DNA of 64,000 bases from Caldimonas brevitalea (GTDB taxonomy: Bacteria > Pseudomonadota > Gammaproteobacteria > Burkholderiales > Burkholderiaceae_C). The translations under genes were made by a program, and so were the position numbers. The stretch covers positions 3,224,001 to 3,288,000 of the forward strand of contig NZ_CP011371.1 of the NCBI RefSeq assembly GCF_001017435.1. The letters are read 5' to 3'. The notes under the pieces were generated by a model. The model ran no database searches and was not told the origin of the DNA. It saw nothing but the letters and a program-made list of their open reading frames with translations. Shown here piece after piece: positions 1-7,037 of the stretch. How positions within the stretch are numbered: position 1 is the stretch's first letter; the number at the start of each line of letters is the position of its first letter.

Positions 1-220
1 GCAGCAGGTCCATCGCGTAGCGGCCGTTTTCGATCTGTCGGCTGGTCTTGTCGAGTTCAGTCTTGGAGCGCGCGGCGTTGACGTACATGGTCAGCAGAAA
101 GCCGACGATGAACAGGCTGATCGTCAGCGCCACCATCAGCTCGACCAGCGTCATGCCGTGGGAGCGGCGGCGCGCGGTGGTGCCGCGGCGCGGAGGGAAG
201 GCGGTGGGGGTGTAGGGCAT
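1..220 (-). CDS. pilW: Type IV pilus minor pilin PilW (5' end only, runs off the window)
   Basis: Only the first 73 codons are present; the gene continues beyond base 1. The ATG is at 220, nine bases after the pilV stop. After a basic leader (about 23 residues with several Arg) comes the prepilin motif G-M-T-L-V-E-L-M, with cleavage by PilD expected after the Gly and the class III signal Glu at +5, then a hydrophobic helix of about 20 residues. Known role: PilW is a minor pilin that primes type IV pilus assembly together with PilV, FimT/FimU and PilX in the inner membrane. The gene order pilE-fimT-pilV-pilW supports the name; pilX and pilY1 would be expected further left, outside the window. 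Confidence 0.88.
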   Translation of the reverse strand, partial: MPYTPTAFPPRRGTTARRRSHGMTLVELMVALTISLFIVGFLLTMYVNAARSKTELDKTSRQIENGRYAMDLL

Positions 221-229
221 GGTGGGGTG

Positions 230-775
230 TCAGCCTGCCAGGTTGCCGAAGCGCACCACGGCCGTGACGGCGCGGCGCAAGGCGGGTTGGGCTTGGAAAT
301 CCGCTTGGGCGCAGGTGGCCACCGGAGCCGCCAGCGGCGCACTGCCGCGCCAGACCACAGTGACCCGCACTTCCCTGCCAGGCAGACCGGTCGACGTCAT
401 GGCAGGGGTGGTGATGCACGCGCGCGCGCCGGGCAGCAGGCGTGTCAACATGTCGTTCCACTCGCATAGGTCGCGCGCGGCGAGCTGGGCGCCGTCGCAG
501 TCTCCGGGCGGTGTCGCGGTTCCGAAGGCGGACGACACATAGGCCACCGACTGGGTGCGGTTGGCATTCAGCCGTTGCACCATGTCCTCGAGCACCATCA
601 GGGCCTGCGCGCGGTCGTAGGACTCGGCCTCGGCGCTGTAGGCCCGGCTTTGCAATGCGATCAGAGCACCGAGGCCGATGGCCGAGATGACGAGGCTGAT
701 CAGCACCTCGATCATCGACGCGCCGCGTTCGGCGCGCCGGGAGCGGGGGCTGCGGCACGGAAGGTGGTGGTTCAT
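230..775 (-). CDS. pilV: Type IV pilus minor pilin PilV
   Basis: 181-residue prepilin. The start is the ATG at 775, which overlaps the fimT stop as ATGA; an upstream in-frame ATG at 829 would add 18 non-conserved residues inside fimT and is rejected. The leader is basic (CRSPRSRRAERG) followed by the prepilin motif G-A-S-M-I-E-V-L-I and a hydrophobic helix. PilV has the non-Phe +1 typical of minor pilins. The C-terminal domain contains four Cys, including CDG and DLCEW, which could form disulfides. In the family the protein joins the pilus tip or priming complex. It sits in a four-gene minus-strand operon, translationally coupled to fimT. Confidence 0.87.
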   Translation of the reverse strand: MNHHLPCRSPRSRRAERGASMIEVLISLVISAIGLGALIALQSRAYSAEAESYDRAQALMVLEDMVQRLNANRTQSVAYVSSAFGTATPPGDCDGAQLAARDLCEWNDMLTRLLPGARACITTPAMTSTGLPGREVRVTVVWRGSAPLAAPVATCAQADFQAQPALRRAVTAVVRFGNLAG

Positions 776-1257
776 GAGCAACTGCCCTTGACCGAAGCGG
801 CGCGGCCGGTGGTGTCGAACTGGATGCAACTGCCTTCGTCTTCGCTCTGGCTGGCGCCGCGCACCGAGAAACGGAGGTCGCGGTCTGCCACCAGGCGGCC
901 GTCACGGTCGAAGGCGATGGTGCCGGGGGCATCGTGGAACTGGACGGTGGCCGCGAGCGCGTTGTGCTGCGACAGCACTGTGCTGCCGGTGACCACCTGC
1001 ACGCTCCAGCCGCTGCTCCACCCCCCTTCGGCCGGCGTGATGGTGATGATCTCGCCATCCCCGCCGCGTTTGGTGGCCTCGCTGCGCGCGAGCAGCAGGT
1101 CCGTCACCAGATCGAAAGCCGCCGTGCGGACGCGCTGCGCCTCGATCATCCGACTGAAGGACGGGGCCGACAGCGCGGTGACGATGGCGATCACCGACAC
1201 GACGGTGAGCAGCTCGACCAGCGTGAAGCCGGCTTGGCGGTGTGCAGCGGTTTGCAT
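772..1257 (-). CDS. fimT: FimT/GspH-type pseudopilin
   Basis: 161 residues. The N-terminus has a short basic leader with the motif QAGFTLVELLTVV, so PilD would cleave after Gly10 and leave N-methyl-Phe at +1 with Glu at +5. It is followed by a transmembrane/assembly helix and a GspH/FimT beta-rich domain with the characteristic late 'F-D..G....D' segment (IAFDRDGRLVAD). A GAGGTGAAG ribosome site lies just upstream of the ATG at 1257. It is 12 bases after pilE and overlaps pilV by four bases (ATGA). Known role: minor pilin FimU/FimT of the priming complex; some FimT proteins bind DNA for natural transformation, which cannot be judged here. Confidence 0.87.
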   Translation of the reverse strand: MQTAAHRQAGFTLVELLTVVSVIAIVTALSAPSFSRMIEAQRVRTAAFDLVTDLLLARSEATKRGGDGEIITITPAEGGWSSGWSVQVVTGSTVLSQHNALAATVQFHDAPGTIAFDRDGRLVADRDLRFSVRGASQSEDEGSCIQFDTTGRAASVKGSCS

Positions 1258-1269
1258 GACGACTTCACC

Positions 1270-1671
1270 TCACCAGCAGTCGGCAGGGGCCTTGGTGGCC
1301 GTTTCGTCGATCGTCAAGGCGCCGCAGTGGTCGTGGGCTTGTGCCCCCTTGGGAGTCAAGGTGGCACGAAAGCTCGGCGGCACAGTGGCGGTGCCGGCGA
1401 CGGCGACCACGTCCAAGTCGTAAGACCGCCCCACGTCGCCTGGCAGCGCAACGCCAAGATCGGCAAGGTTGGCGTAGCGCCGGGCGTCGATAAAAATCTG
1501 CTTCTGGCGCGACAGTACGTCGAGCAGCACGGCCTGCGCGGCCGACCGGCGCGACTTGCGGACCTGCTCTTGATAAGCGGGGTAAGCCACGGCAGCGAGG
1601 ATCGAGACCACCGCGACGGCGATCAACAGCTCGATCAAGGTGAAGCCCAAGGGGCGGCGTTGGTGTGTCAT
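1270..1671 (-). CDS. pilE: Type IV pilin PilE-like
   Basis: 133 residues from the ATG at 1671 (the longer reading frame to 1809 adds 46 residues of non-pilin sequence). Prepilin motif: short basic leader, then G-F-T-L-I-E-L-L-I-A-V, with Phe +1 and Glu +5, a hydrophobic helix, then a type IVa pilin domain with Tyr-rich alpha-1C (YPAYQEQVRKSRR). The C-terminal region has two Cys (HCGAL and the penultimate DCW), matching the PilE family's disulfide-bounded D-region. PilE in minor pilin operons acts as a minor component rather than the main fibre subunit. First gene of the pilE-fimT-pilV-pilW operon. Confidence 0.87.
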   Translation of the reverse strand: MTHQRRPLGFTLIELLIAVAVVSILAAVAYPAYQEQVRKSRRSAAQAVLLDVLSRQKQIFIDARRYANLADLGVALPGDVGRSYDLDVVAVAGTATVPPSFRATLTPKGAQAHDHCGALTIDETATKAPADCW

Positions 1672-1919
1672 GACAGGTCGGATCGGAAGGCGTGAGTCAG
1701 TGTAGTTACAGAAAGGAACAACGTCCCACGATTCCGTCACGGGTTCGGTCTTGACGAAGAGGCAATTTAGAGGTTGAGCTGTTTGCGTGACGCGGGTCAC
1801 GCGCGCCACGTCAGGGTTAACACGGACGTTTCCGCCGAGCTATCGCAAGCGGTCGTCTGGACAGGGTGGGAGGCCGCCACCCTGTCAGCCCTGCGATGCT
1901 CGGCTTCGGGTTCGACCGC

Positions 1920-3128
1920 TTAGGGGGCGAAGGTGAACGACGCGGTCGCGTTCGCGTTCGCGGCCGAGACGTCGACGGCTGCGGTCTGCGGCGCCTTGCC
2001 GGTGACCAGCGCTTCCACCGTGTACTTGCCGGCGGCGGCGGCGTCGGGCGCGAAGGTCAGCGCGGTCGCCGTGGCGCTGTAAGCGGCTTTGACCGGGGCC
2101 CCGGTGGCCAGCGTGAATGAATACGCGCCGGTGTCGGCGTCGGCCGGGACGCCCGCCAGTTCGATCTGCGTGCCGCCCACTGTCTGCAGCGCCCGCAGCG
2201 TGGCGTCCACGCCCGTGGTGCCGCTGGTCACCGTGCCCGAGACGGTACGTGAGCCGCTCACCGGCGGATCGATCGGCGCGGTGCTGGGATTGACGGTCGT
2301 CAGCGAGGCCTGGGAGACCGGCACACCGGTCATCACGGCGGTGACGCGGCCTTCGGCGGTGATCACGAGGTCGTAGTTTCCGGCGGGGACCGGCGACAGG
2401 ACGAACTTGCCCTGTGCATCCGGCACCGTCGCGCGTGCCACCACGCCTTCTTGCTGCAGCGACACCGAGGCTGTCGGCGCCAGACCGGCGCTGACATAAC
2501 CGTGCACGGCCAGCCCGGTGGTGCCGGTCGCGCCCGGCAGGAGGGACAGCACCGGCTTCAGGTTGTAGCGCCCCGAGTTGCCACGACGCACGACCGATTT
2601 GCATGCGTCGAAATCGAGCACGTAGTCGGCGGTCTCGCCGGCCGCCACGTCCATCTGGGCCTTCAGTTTCAGGCCGCTCTGTTGGGCGCTCGGCGTGTCG
2701 AGGGCGACTTCCTCACCGCCGGTGGGCACGACAGAGTTGGCGAACGGGTTGCCGGGGCTGTTCGCGGCGAGCACCAGGCGGATCTGACGGTAGGTGCCGG
2801 CCGGCAGGTCGGCACTGCCGAGTTCTTCGAGCGCGCCGTTGGTCAGGTCGAGCAGGTTGACCCGTTTGGCAGGGCTCAGCACGATTTTTTCCCAACCCTG
2901 GTCGCCTTCCGGCGCCGAGTCGCTCAGATGAACCTCGACCCGTTCGATGGAGACGTTCACCTCGTCGTAGCCGCAGGCCGGCGCGTCGGTCAGCGCCAAA
3001 CGCATCGTGCCCTCACGGTCGGCCGTGGAGCCGCTGCTGCCGGTGCCACTCCCGCCGCCGCCGCACGCCGCAAGCAGTGCGCTGGTCGCAACCGCGCCCA
3101 AACGCCCGATTTTGAAAAGTTTTCTCAT
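1920..3128 (-). CDS. DUF4382-type lipoprotein with carboxypeptidase-regulatory-like domain
   Basis: 402 residues. A GGAGG site directly abuts an ATG at 3134, so the ATG at 3128 (normal spacing) is preferred. Signal peptide with lipobox L-L-A-A-C followed by a Gly/Ser-rich stretch, so it should be a lipid-anchored envelope protein. Residues about 40-200 match the DUF4382 layout: 'MRLALTDAPACGYDEVNVSIERVEVHL', a LLDL..G motif and a DFDACKSVV motif. Residues about 205-270 resemble a carboxypeptidase-regulatory-like beta-sandwich (GYVSAGLAPTASVSLQQEG). The remaining C-terminus is a Thr/Ala-rich beta domain of unknown type. Monocistronic; neighbours give no functional hint. Function unknown. Confidence 0.72.
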   Translation of the reverse strand: MRKLFKIGRLGAVATSALLAACGGGGSGTGSSGSTADREGTMRLALTDAPACGYDEVNVSIERVEVHLSDSAPEGDQGWEKIVLSPAKRVNLLDLTNGALEELGSADLPAGTYRQIRLVLAANSPGNPFANSVVPTGGEEVALDTPSAQQSGLKLKAQMDVAAGETADYVLDFDACKSVVRRGNSGRYNLKPVLSLLPGATGTTGLAVHGYVSAGLAPTASVSLQQEGVVARATVPDAQGKFVLSPVPAGNYDLVITAEGRVTAVMTGVPVSQASLTTVNPSTAPIDPPVSGSRTVSGTVTSGTTGVDATLRALQTVGGTQIELAGVPADADTGAYSFTLATGAPVKAAYSATATALTFAPDAAAAGKYTVEALVTGKAPQTAAVDVSAANANATASFTFAP

Positions 3129-3216
3129 CTCCATCCTCCAAATGACTGTCTGTCGTCAGGGTGCCAGCGAAAGCTTGGGCGACACAACGTGGGAAATAAT
3201 GCCATTTCACCCGCCC

Positions 3217-3244
3217 AGTGTATGAGGGAATATTTCACATGTAA
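3217..3244 (-). promoter_or_regulatory. Possible sigma-70 promoter for the DUF4382 lipoprotein
   Basis: Read on the minus strand: -35 TTACAT (3239-3244), 16-base spacer, -10 TACACT (3217-3222), in an AT-richer patch about 90 bases upstream of the start codon. Pattern match only. Confidence 0.35.
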
Positions 3245-3419
3245 CGAGAACGCTGACAAACGGTTGTTTTTCGGCCACCCGGCGGCGTGGCCAGGTCGGC
3301 GGGGTCTGAATCACGAGTTGAGGATGAAGGACGGGCCGTCAGTCGGCCCGAACGGCAGGCGCGCCCTGCTGGCTCTTACCGTGACGGCGCCGGGGCGCCT
3401 ATGGCATATTCGCCTCACG

Positions 3420-3617
3420 ATGAAAGCGCTGAAGAGCCCTCTGGCGAAACAACTCCTGGCGGATGCGCAGGCCAAACATGAGCTGCGCACCTACTTGGCC
3501 GACAAGGCCTCGGTCCCGGAGCGTGTCGCCGCCGCCGGCAGCCCCCAGGTGATCGAACTGCGGTCGCCGCACGGCACGCTCAGGCTGCAGCCGGTCGCCG
3601 TCCCCAAGGCCGCCTGA
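3420..3617 (+). CDS. Small hypothetical protein (65 residues)
   Basis: Short open frame with coding-like codon use, ending 15 bases before the next gene on the same strand. Basic helical first half (KALKSPLAKQLLADAQAKHELRTYLADKA) and a predicted beta strand in the second half. No ribosome site is seen; a CATATT hexamer lies 9 bases before the ATG with TGACGG 17 bases further up, so a leaderless transcript is possible. I do not recognise the family. Close spacing suggests co-transcription with the membrane protein that follows. Confidence 0.5.
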   Translation: MKALKSPLAKQLLADAQAKHELRTYLADKASVPERVAAAGSPQVIELRSPHGTLRLQPVAVPKAA

Positions 3618-3632
3618 GCGGCGCTTGCGGCG

Positions 3633-4406
3633 ATGAACCTCGCGCTGCCCGCGCTGATCGCGTTTGTGGTCTTCCTGCCCGGTTTCGTGGTCCGGTCGCG
3701 CTTCAAACGTGTCGAACGTGTGTCGCTCGACTACTCACCGTTCGGCCAGGTCGCGACCGAGGCAGTCCTATGGGCCGCGATGCTGCATGCCGCATGGCTG
3801 TGCGTCAGCGCCTGGCTGCTGGAGCGGCCGTTGCGTGCCGACGTCTTCCTGAAGCTGCTGTCCTCCGACGGGCCGAGTCAAGCGTGGGCGGTCGACGCCG
3901 TGGCAGCCGATGTGTTGTATGTCGTCGCGTATTTCGCGAGTCTGCTGGTGGTCGCCTATCTCGCGCCAGCGATCGCCCGCCGTCTGATCGTCCGGTTCAG
4001 TCTGGACCGGGCCGAAGGCCGTTGGAGTGGCTTGTTCCGATTCCACCAGGCCCCCTGGTACTACCTCTTGACCGGCGCCGACTTCACCGAGAACGACAAG
4101 CCTGACTTCATTTCCGTGTCCGCGGTCGTCAACGTGGCGGGTCAGGCCATGCTCTACACCGGCATCCTCGACGAGTTTTTCGTCGCACCCGACGGCAGCC
4201 TGGACCGCCTGGTGCTGCAGGAGGTGATGCGCCGGCCGCTGCAGGCCGACAAGTCACACCAGCCGTCGGCCGACGGCAGCGCAGAGGAGCCCCGCTTCTA
4301 CCCCGTGGACGGCGACTACTTCGTGCTGCGCTACAGCGAGGCGATCACGCTCAACGTCGAGTACATCAAGCTGGTGCCGTCGGGTGCGGGCGGCGCAGCA
4401 GGCTGA
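3633..4406 (+). CDS. Hypothetical membrane protein (possibly DUF6338-like)
   Basis: 257 residues. The first 25 residues form a hydrophobic helix (ALPALIAFVVFLPGFVV), followed by a second segment near residues 45-68 (ATEAVLWAAMLHAAWLCVSAWLL) and a third near 95-115 (VLYVVAYFASLLVVAYLAP). The C-terminal 130 residues are soluble, with an F-R-F-H-Q-A-P-W-Y-Y motif and a beta-rich tail. The layout is reminiscent of membrane proteins grouped as DUF6338, but I am not certain of this. It follows the 65-residue gene by 15 bases. No function can be proposed from neighbours. Confidence 0.6.
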   Translation: MNLALPALIAFVVFLPGFVVRSRFKRVERVSLDYSPFGQVATEAVLWAAMLHAAWLCVSAWLLERPLRADVFLKLLSSDGPSQAWAVDAVAADVLYVVAYFASLLVVAYLAPAIARRLIVRFSLDRAEGRWSGLFRFHQAPWYYLLTGADFTENDKPDFISVSAVVNVAGQAMLYTGILDEFFVAPDGSLDRLVLQEVMRRPLQADKSHQPSADGSAEEPRFYPVDGDYFVLRYSEAITLNVEYIKLVPSGAGGAAG

Positions 4407-4502
4407 CGGCTGGCGGGTTCGGCGGGCCGCCCTCCCCGGGTCGGGCGTTTACCATCCCGGCTCCGCGGTTCTTGCACCGTGCCGTTCGCGCCGGTTGCCG
4501 CC

Positions 4503-5252
4503 ATGCCTACACAGTTCCTGCGTCGACTCACTGGCCGCGAGCGCACCGTGGCCGCCAACCGGCAACTGGGCGCGGTGCTCGCCTTCGTGGCCGGCGGCAT
4601 CAATGCCGGTGGCTTCCTGGCGGTCCACCGTTACACCTCGCACGTCACCGGGGTGGTGTCGGCGGTTGCCGACCACCTGGTGCTCGGCCAATTGCAACTC
4701 GCCCTTGCCGGCCTGACGCTGCTCGCCACCTTCATGCTCGGCGCCACCGCCACCGCCTTGTTGGCGAACTGGGCGCGACGGCGCCGCATGCACAGTGAAT
4801 ATGCGCTGTCGCTGATGCTGGAGGCGGTGCTGTTGTTGGTGTTCGGGCTGCTCGGCAGCCGGGTCGACGCCACCGGCGACGGCCTCATGCCGGCCACCGT
4901 GCTGCTGCTGAGTTTTGTGATGGGGCTGCAAAACGCGGTGGTCACCAAGCTGTCGCGGGCGGAGATCCGCACCACCCACATGACCGGCATCGTCACCGAC
5001 CTCGGCATCGAACTGGGCCGCGCCCTGTACTGGAACCGCACCCGCGCCTACACCGAACGCCAGCCAGTGCGGGCCAACCGCGAGCGGCTGGCCTTGCACA
5101 CCCTGATCCTGTCGATGTTCCTCAGCGGAGGGTGCGTGGGCGCCCTCGCTTTCAATTCGATGGGGTTTGGCGCGGCAGTCCCGTTTGCGGTGCTGCTGTG
5201 CGTGATGGCGGCGCTGCCGGTGCTCGACGACCTGCGCGCACGCCGGGTCTGA
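4503..5252 (+). CDS. DUF1275 (YoaK-type) integral membrane protein
   Basis: 249 residues from the ATG at 4503; an in-frame GTG at 4479 would add eight residues. Five or six hydrophobic segments. Family hallmarks are clear: the N-terminal GGINAGGFLAVHRYTSHVTG block and, in the second half, MGLQNAVVTKLSRAEIRTTH followed by MTGIVTDLGIELG. DUF1275 proteins are inner-membrane proteins of unknown transport or accessory role, common near redox or stress genes. Transcribed alone, convergent with the Crp/Fnr gene that follows. The first start has no obvious Shine-Dalgarno sequence. Confidence 0.82.
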   Translation: MPTQFLRRLTGRERTVAANRQLGAVLAFVAGGINAGGFLAVHRYTSHVTGVVSAVADHLVLGQLQLALAGLTLLATFMLGATATALLANWARRRRMHSEYALSLMLEAVLLLVFGLLGSRVDATGDGLMPATVLLLSFVMGLQNAVVTKLSRAEIRTTHMTGIVTDLGIELGRALYWNRTRAYTERQPVRANRERLALHTLILSMFLSGGCVGALAFNSMGFGAAVPFAVLLCVMAALPVLDDLRARRV

Positions 5253-5285
5253 CACGCCCCTGGCGGCCGGCCCTCCCCGATCGCT

Positions 5286-6050
5286 TTACTGCAGCGTTTC
5301 GCCGGCCGGCGTCAGGCTGCGCTGGACGAAGGCGGACAACGCGGCGACGTCGGGAATCTGCACGTCGCGGCGGCCCCGCTCGCTGAACTGGATCACCTTG
5401 TCACGCGCCAGCCGCGACATCGCCCGGCTGACGGTTTCGAGCTTCATGCCGAGGTAGTTGCCGATCTCGGCACGGGTCAGCCGCAGCGTGATCTGGTCGG
5501 TGCGCAGGCCGCGCTGCGCCAGCGATTCGGCCCAATAGCGCAGGAAATCGGCCACCCGGGCGTCGGCCGACAGCGTGCACAGCGACAGCAGCGACTCACG
5601 ATCGCGCGAAATCTCGCGGCTCATCGCCTCGTGCAGCAGGCTCAGCAGTTCGGGGTGCTGCGCACAGGCCTCGAACAGGGCCTGGTAGCGGAACGACCAC
5701 ACCTCGCCGGTGTCCATCGCCACCGCGTCGCAGCCGTACTGGCCGGCGGCGATGCCGTCGAAACCCAGCCAGTCGCCCTTGAAATGGAAGCCGACCACCT
5801 GTTCGCGGCCGTCGGCGGCCGAGTTGATGATCTTGAAGATGCCGGAATGGACCACGTGGAGGCAGCCGAAGGCGTCGCCAGCCTGATAGATCTTGTCGCC
5901 GGCGTGCACGACACGACGCTGGATCGGCAGCTTGTCCTGCAAGGTGTGCAGAGCGTCGGCGATACGGCGGCTGGCCTGCTGGTTGTCACGCCATCCTTGC
6001 GCGGCGGCGGGCATTTGCGGGGCACGGGCAGCGGTGGCGGTGGTCAGCAT
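5286..6050 (-). CDS. Crp/Fnr-family transcription regulator (FNR/FixK-like, no N-terminal cysteine cluster)
   Basis: 254 residues from the ATG at 6050 (AAAGGA ten bases upstream); the longer frame to 6185 is rejected. Cyclic-nucleotide-binding beta-barrel at about residues 35-140 (G.IYQAGDAFGCLHVVHSGIFKI), dimer helix, then an HTH_Crp domain with LTRAEIGNYLGMKLETVSRAMSRL. The E-T-V-S-R recognition helix is the FNR type, which reads TTGAT-N4-ATCAA. The N-terminal CX2CX5C-like set needed for a [4Fe-4S] cluster is absent, so direct oxygen sensing is unlikely; Cys elsewhere are scattered. It diverges from the two-component operon at 6287. FNR-type boxes at 9173 and 19806 are plausible targets of it or of the second regulator at 13744. 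Confidence 0.87.
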   Translation of the reverse strand: MLTTATAARAPQMPAAAQGWRDNQQASRRIADALHTLQDKLPIQRRVVHAGDKIYQAGDAFGCLHVVHSGIFKIINSAADGREQVVGFHFKGDWLGFDGIAAGQYGCDAVAMDTGEVWSFRYQALFEACAQHPELLSLLHEAMSREISRDRESLLSLCTLSADARVADFLRYWAESLAQRGLRTDQITLRLTRAEIGNYLGMKLETVSRAMSRLARDKVIQFSERGRRDVQIPDVAALSAFVQRSLTPAGETLQ

Positions 6051-6157
6051 GTTCCAGGTCCTTTCGGCGGCCCCTCTCCGGGGCGCAGTGCTTGTTTTCG
6101 ATGGGTGGAAGCTTAAAAACCGACCGACAACCGCCTGCCAACCGTTCTTATCACTCG

Positions 6158-6175
6158 GTAACACTGCGTGAACCG
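6158..6175. repeat. 18-base repeat, copy 1 (upstream of the two-component operon)
   Basis: GTAACACTGCGTGAACCG, identical to 9113-9130. In both copies GTGTCA follows three bases later. It lies in the divergent intergenic region between the Crp/Fnr gene and the response regulator, about 110 bases before the latter's start. Candidate regulator-binding site. Confidence 0.6.
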
Positions 6176-6286
6176 TATGTGTCAACGGCGGGCGTCCCCC
6201 GCCTACCCCGACTGGACCGGGCGCCGTCGCGCTGCCCGGACACCCCCGTGTTTTCTCCCCTTTCGCGGCTTCGGTACCATCACCGG

Positions 6287-7033
6287 GTGAATGCAGTGAA
6301 TACCCATCTGGCCGTCCTCGACGACGAAGCCGACATCACCCTGCTGCTGGCCGGCTACCTCAAAGGCCACGGTTTCCGTGTCACCCAGCTCCACAACGGA
6401 CGCTCCCTGATGGAGTTGATGGCGACCGACCCGCCGGCGTTGGTGCTGCTCGATCTCGGCCTGCCCGGCGAAGACGGTTTTGCGATTGCCCGTCAGTTGC
6501 GCGAGCACTGGCGGTGCGGGCTGGTCATCGTGACCGGGCGCGGCGACGCGGTCGACAAGGTGGTGGGGCTGGAAATCGGTGCCGACGACTACGTCACCAA
6601 ACCGTTCGACCTGCGCGAATTGCTGGCGCGCATCAAGGCCGTCCTGCGGCGCCTGGAGCCCGCCACCGCTCCCCCTGTCGCGGCGCCCCCTGCGGCTGCC
6701 GCGGCGCCGGCGCGACGCAAGCTGCGCTTCGTCGGCTGGCAGCTCGACCCCGCCGCGCGCACCTTGCACAGCCCGGAGGGCCAAGAAGTGGCGTTGACGA
6801 CCGGGGAGTTCGACCTGCTCAGTGCGTTCACGCAGGCGCCCGGGCGGGTGTTGTCGCGCGACTACCTGCTGGAACAGACGCGCGGCCGCGAGGCCGGGCC
6901 GTTCGACCGCACCATCGACGTCCAGGTGGGCCGGCTGCGCAAAAAGCTCGAATCGAACCCGGAAGACCCGCACATCATCAAGTCGGTGCGAGGCGCCGGC
7001 TACATCTTCGTCCCGCCGATCGAGGCGGTCTGA
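6287..7033 (+). CDS. OmpR/PhoB-family response regulator
   Basis: 248 residues from the GTG at 6287 (another in-frame GTG is at 6296). Receiver domain at residues 4-120 with acidic pocket DDEAD, phospho-acceptor Asp56 in LLDLGLPGEDG, Thr in IVTGRG and the conserved Lys in YVTKPFD. A Pro/Ala linker leads to a winged-helix DNA-binding domain (about 145-245) with the OmpR-type TTGEFDLLSAF and RTIDVQVGRLRKKLE motifs. No Shine-Dalgarno is visible; TACCAT at 6275-6280 is placed so that transcription would begin at the GTG, suggesting a leaderless mRNA. Co-transcribed with the hybrid kinase four bases downstream. Confidence 0.88.
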   Translation: MNAVNTHLAVLDDEADITLLLAGYLKGHGFRVTQLHNGRSLMELMATDPPALVLLDLGLPGEDGFAIARQLREHWRCGLVIVTGRGDAVDKVVGLEIGADDYVTKPFDLRELLARIKAVLRRLEPATAPPVAAPPAAAAAPARRKLRFVGWQLDPAARTLHSPEGQEVALTTGEFDLLSAFTQAPGRVLSRDYLLEQTRGREAGPFDRTIDVQVGRLRKKLESNPEDPHIIKSVRGAGYIFVPPIEAV

Positions 7034-7037
7034 TCGC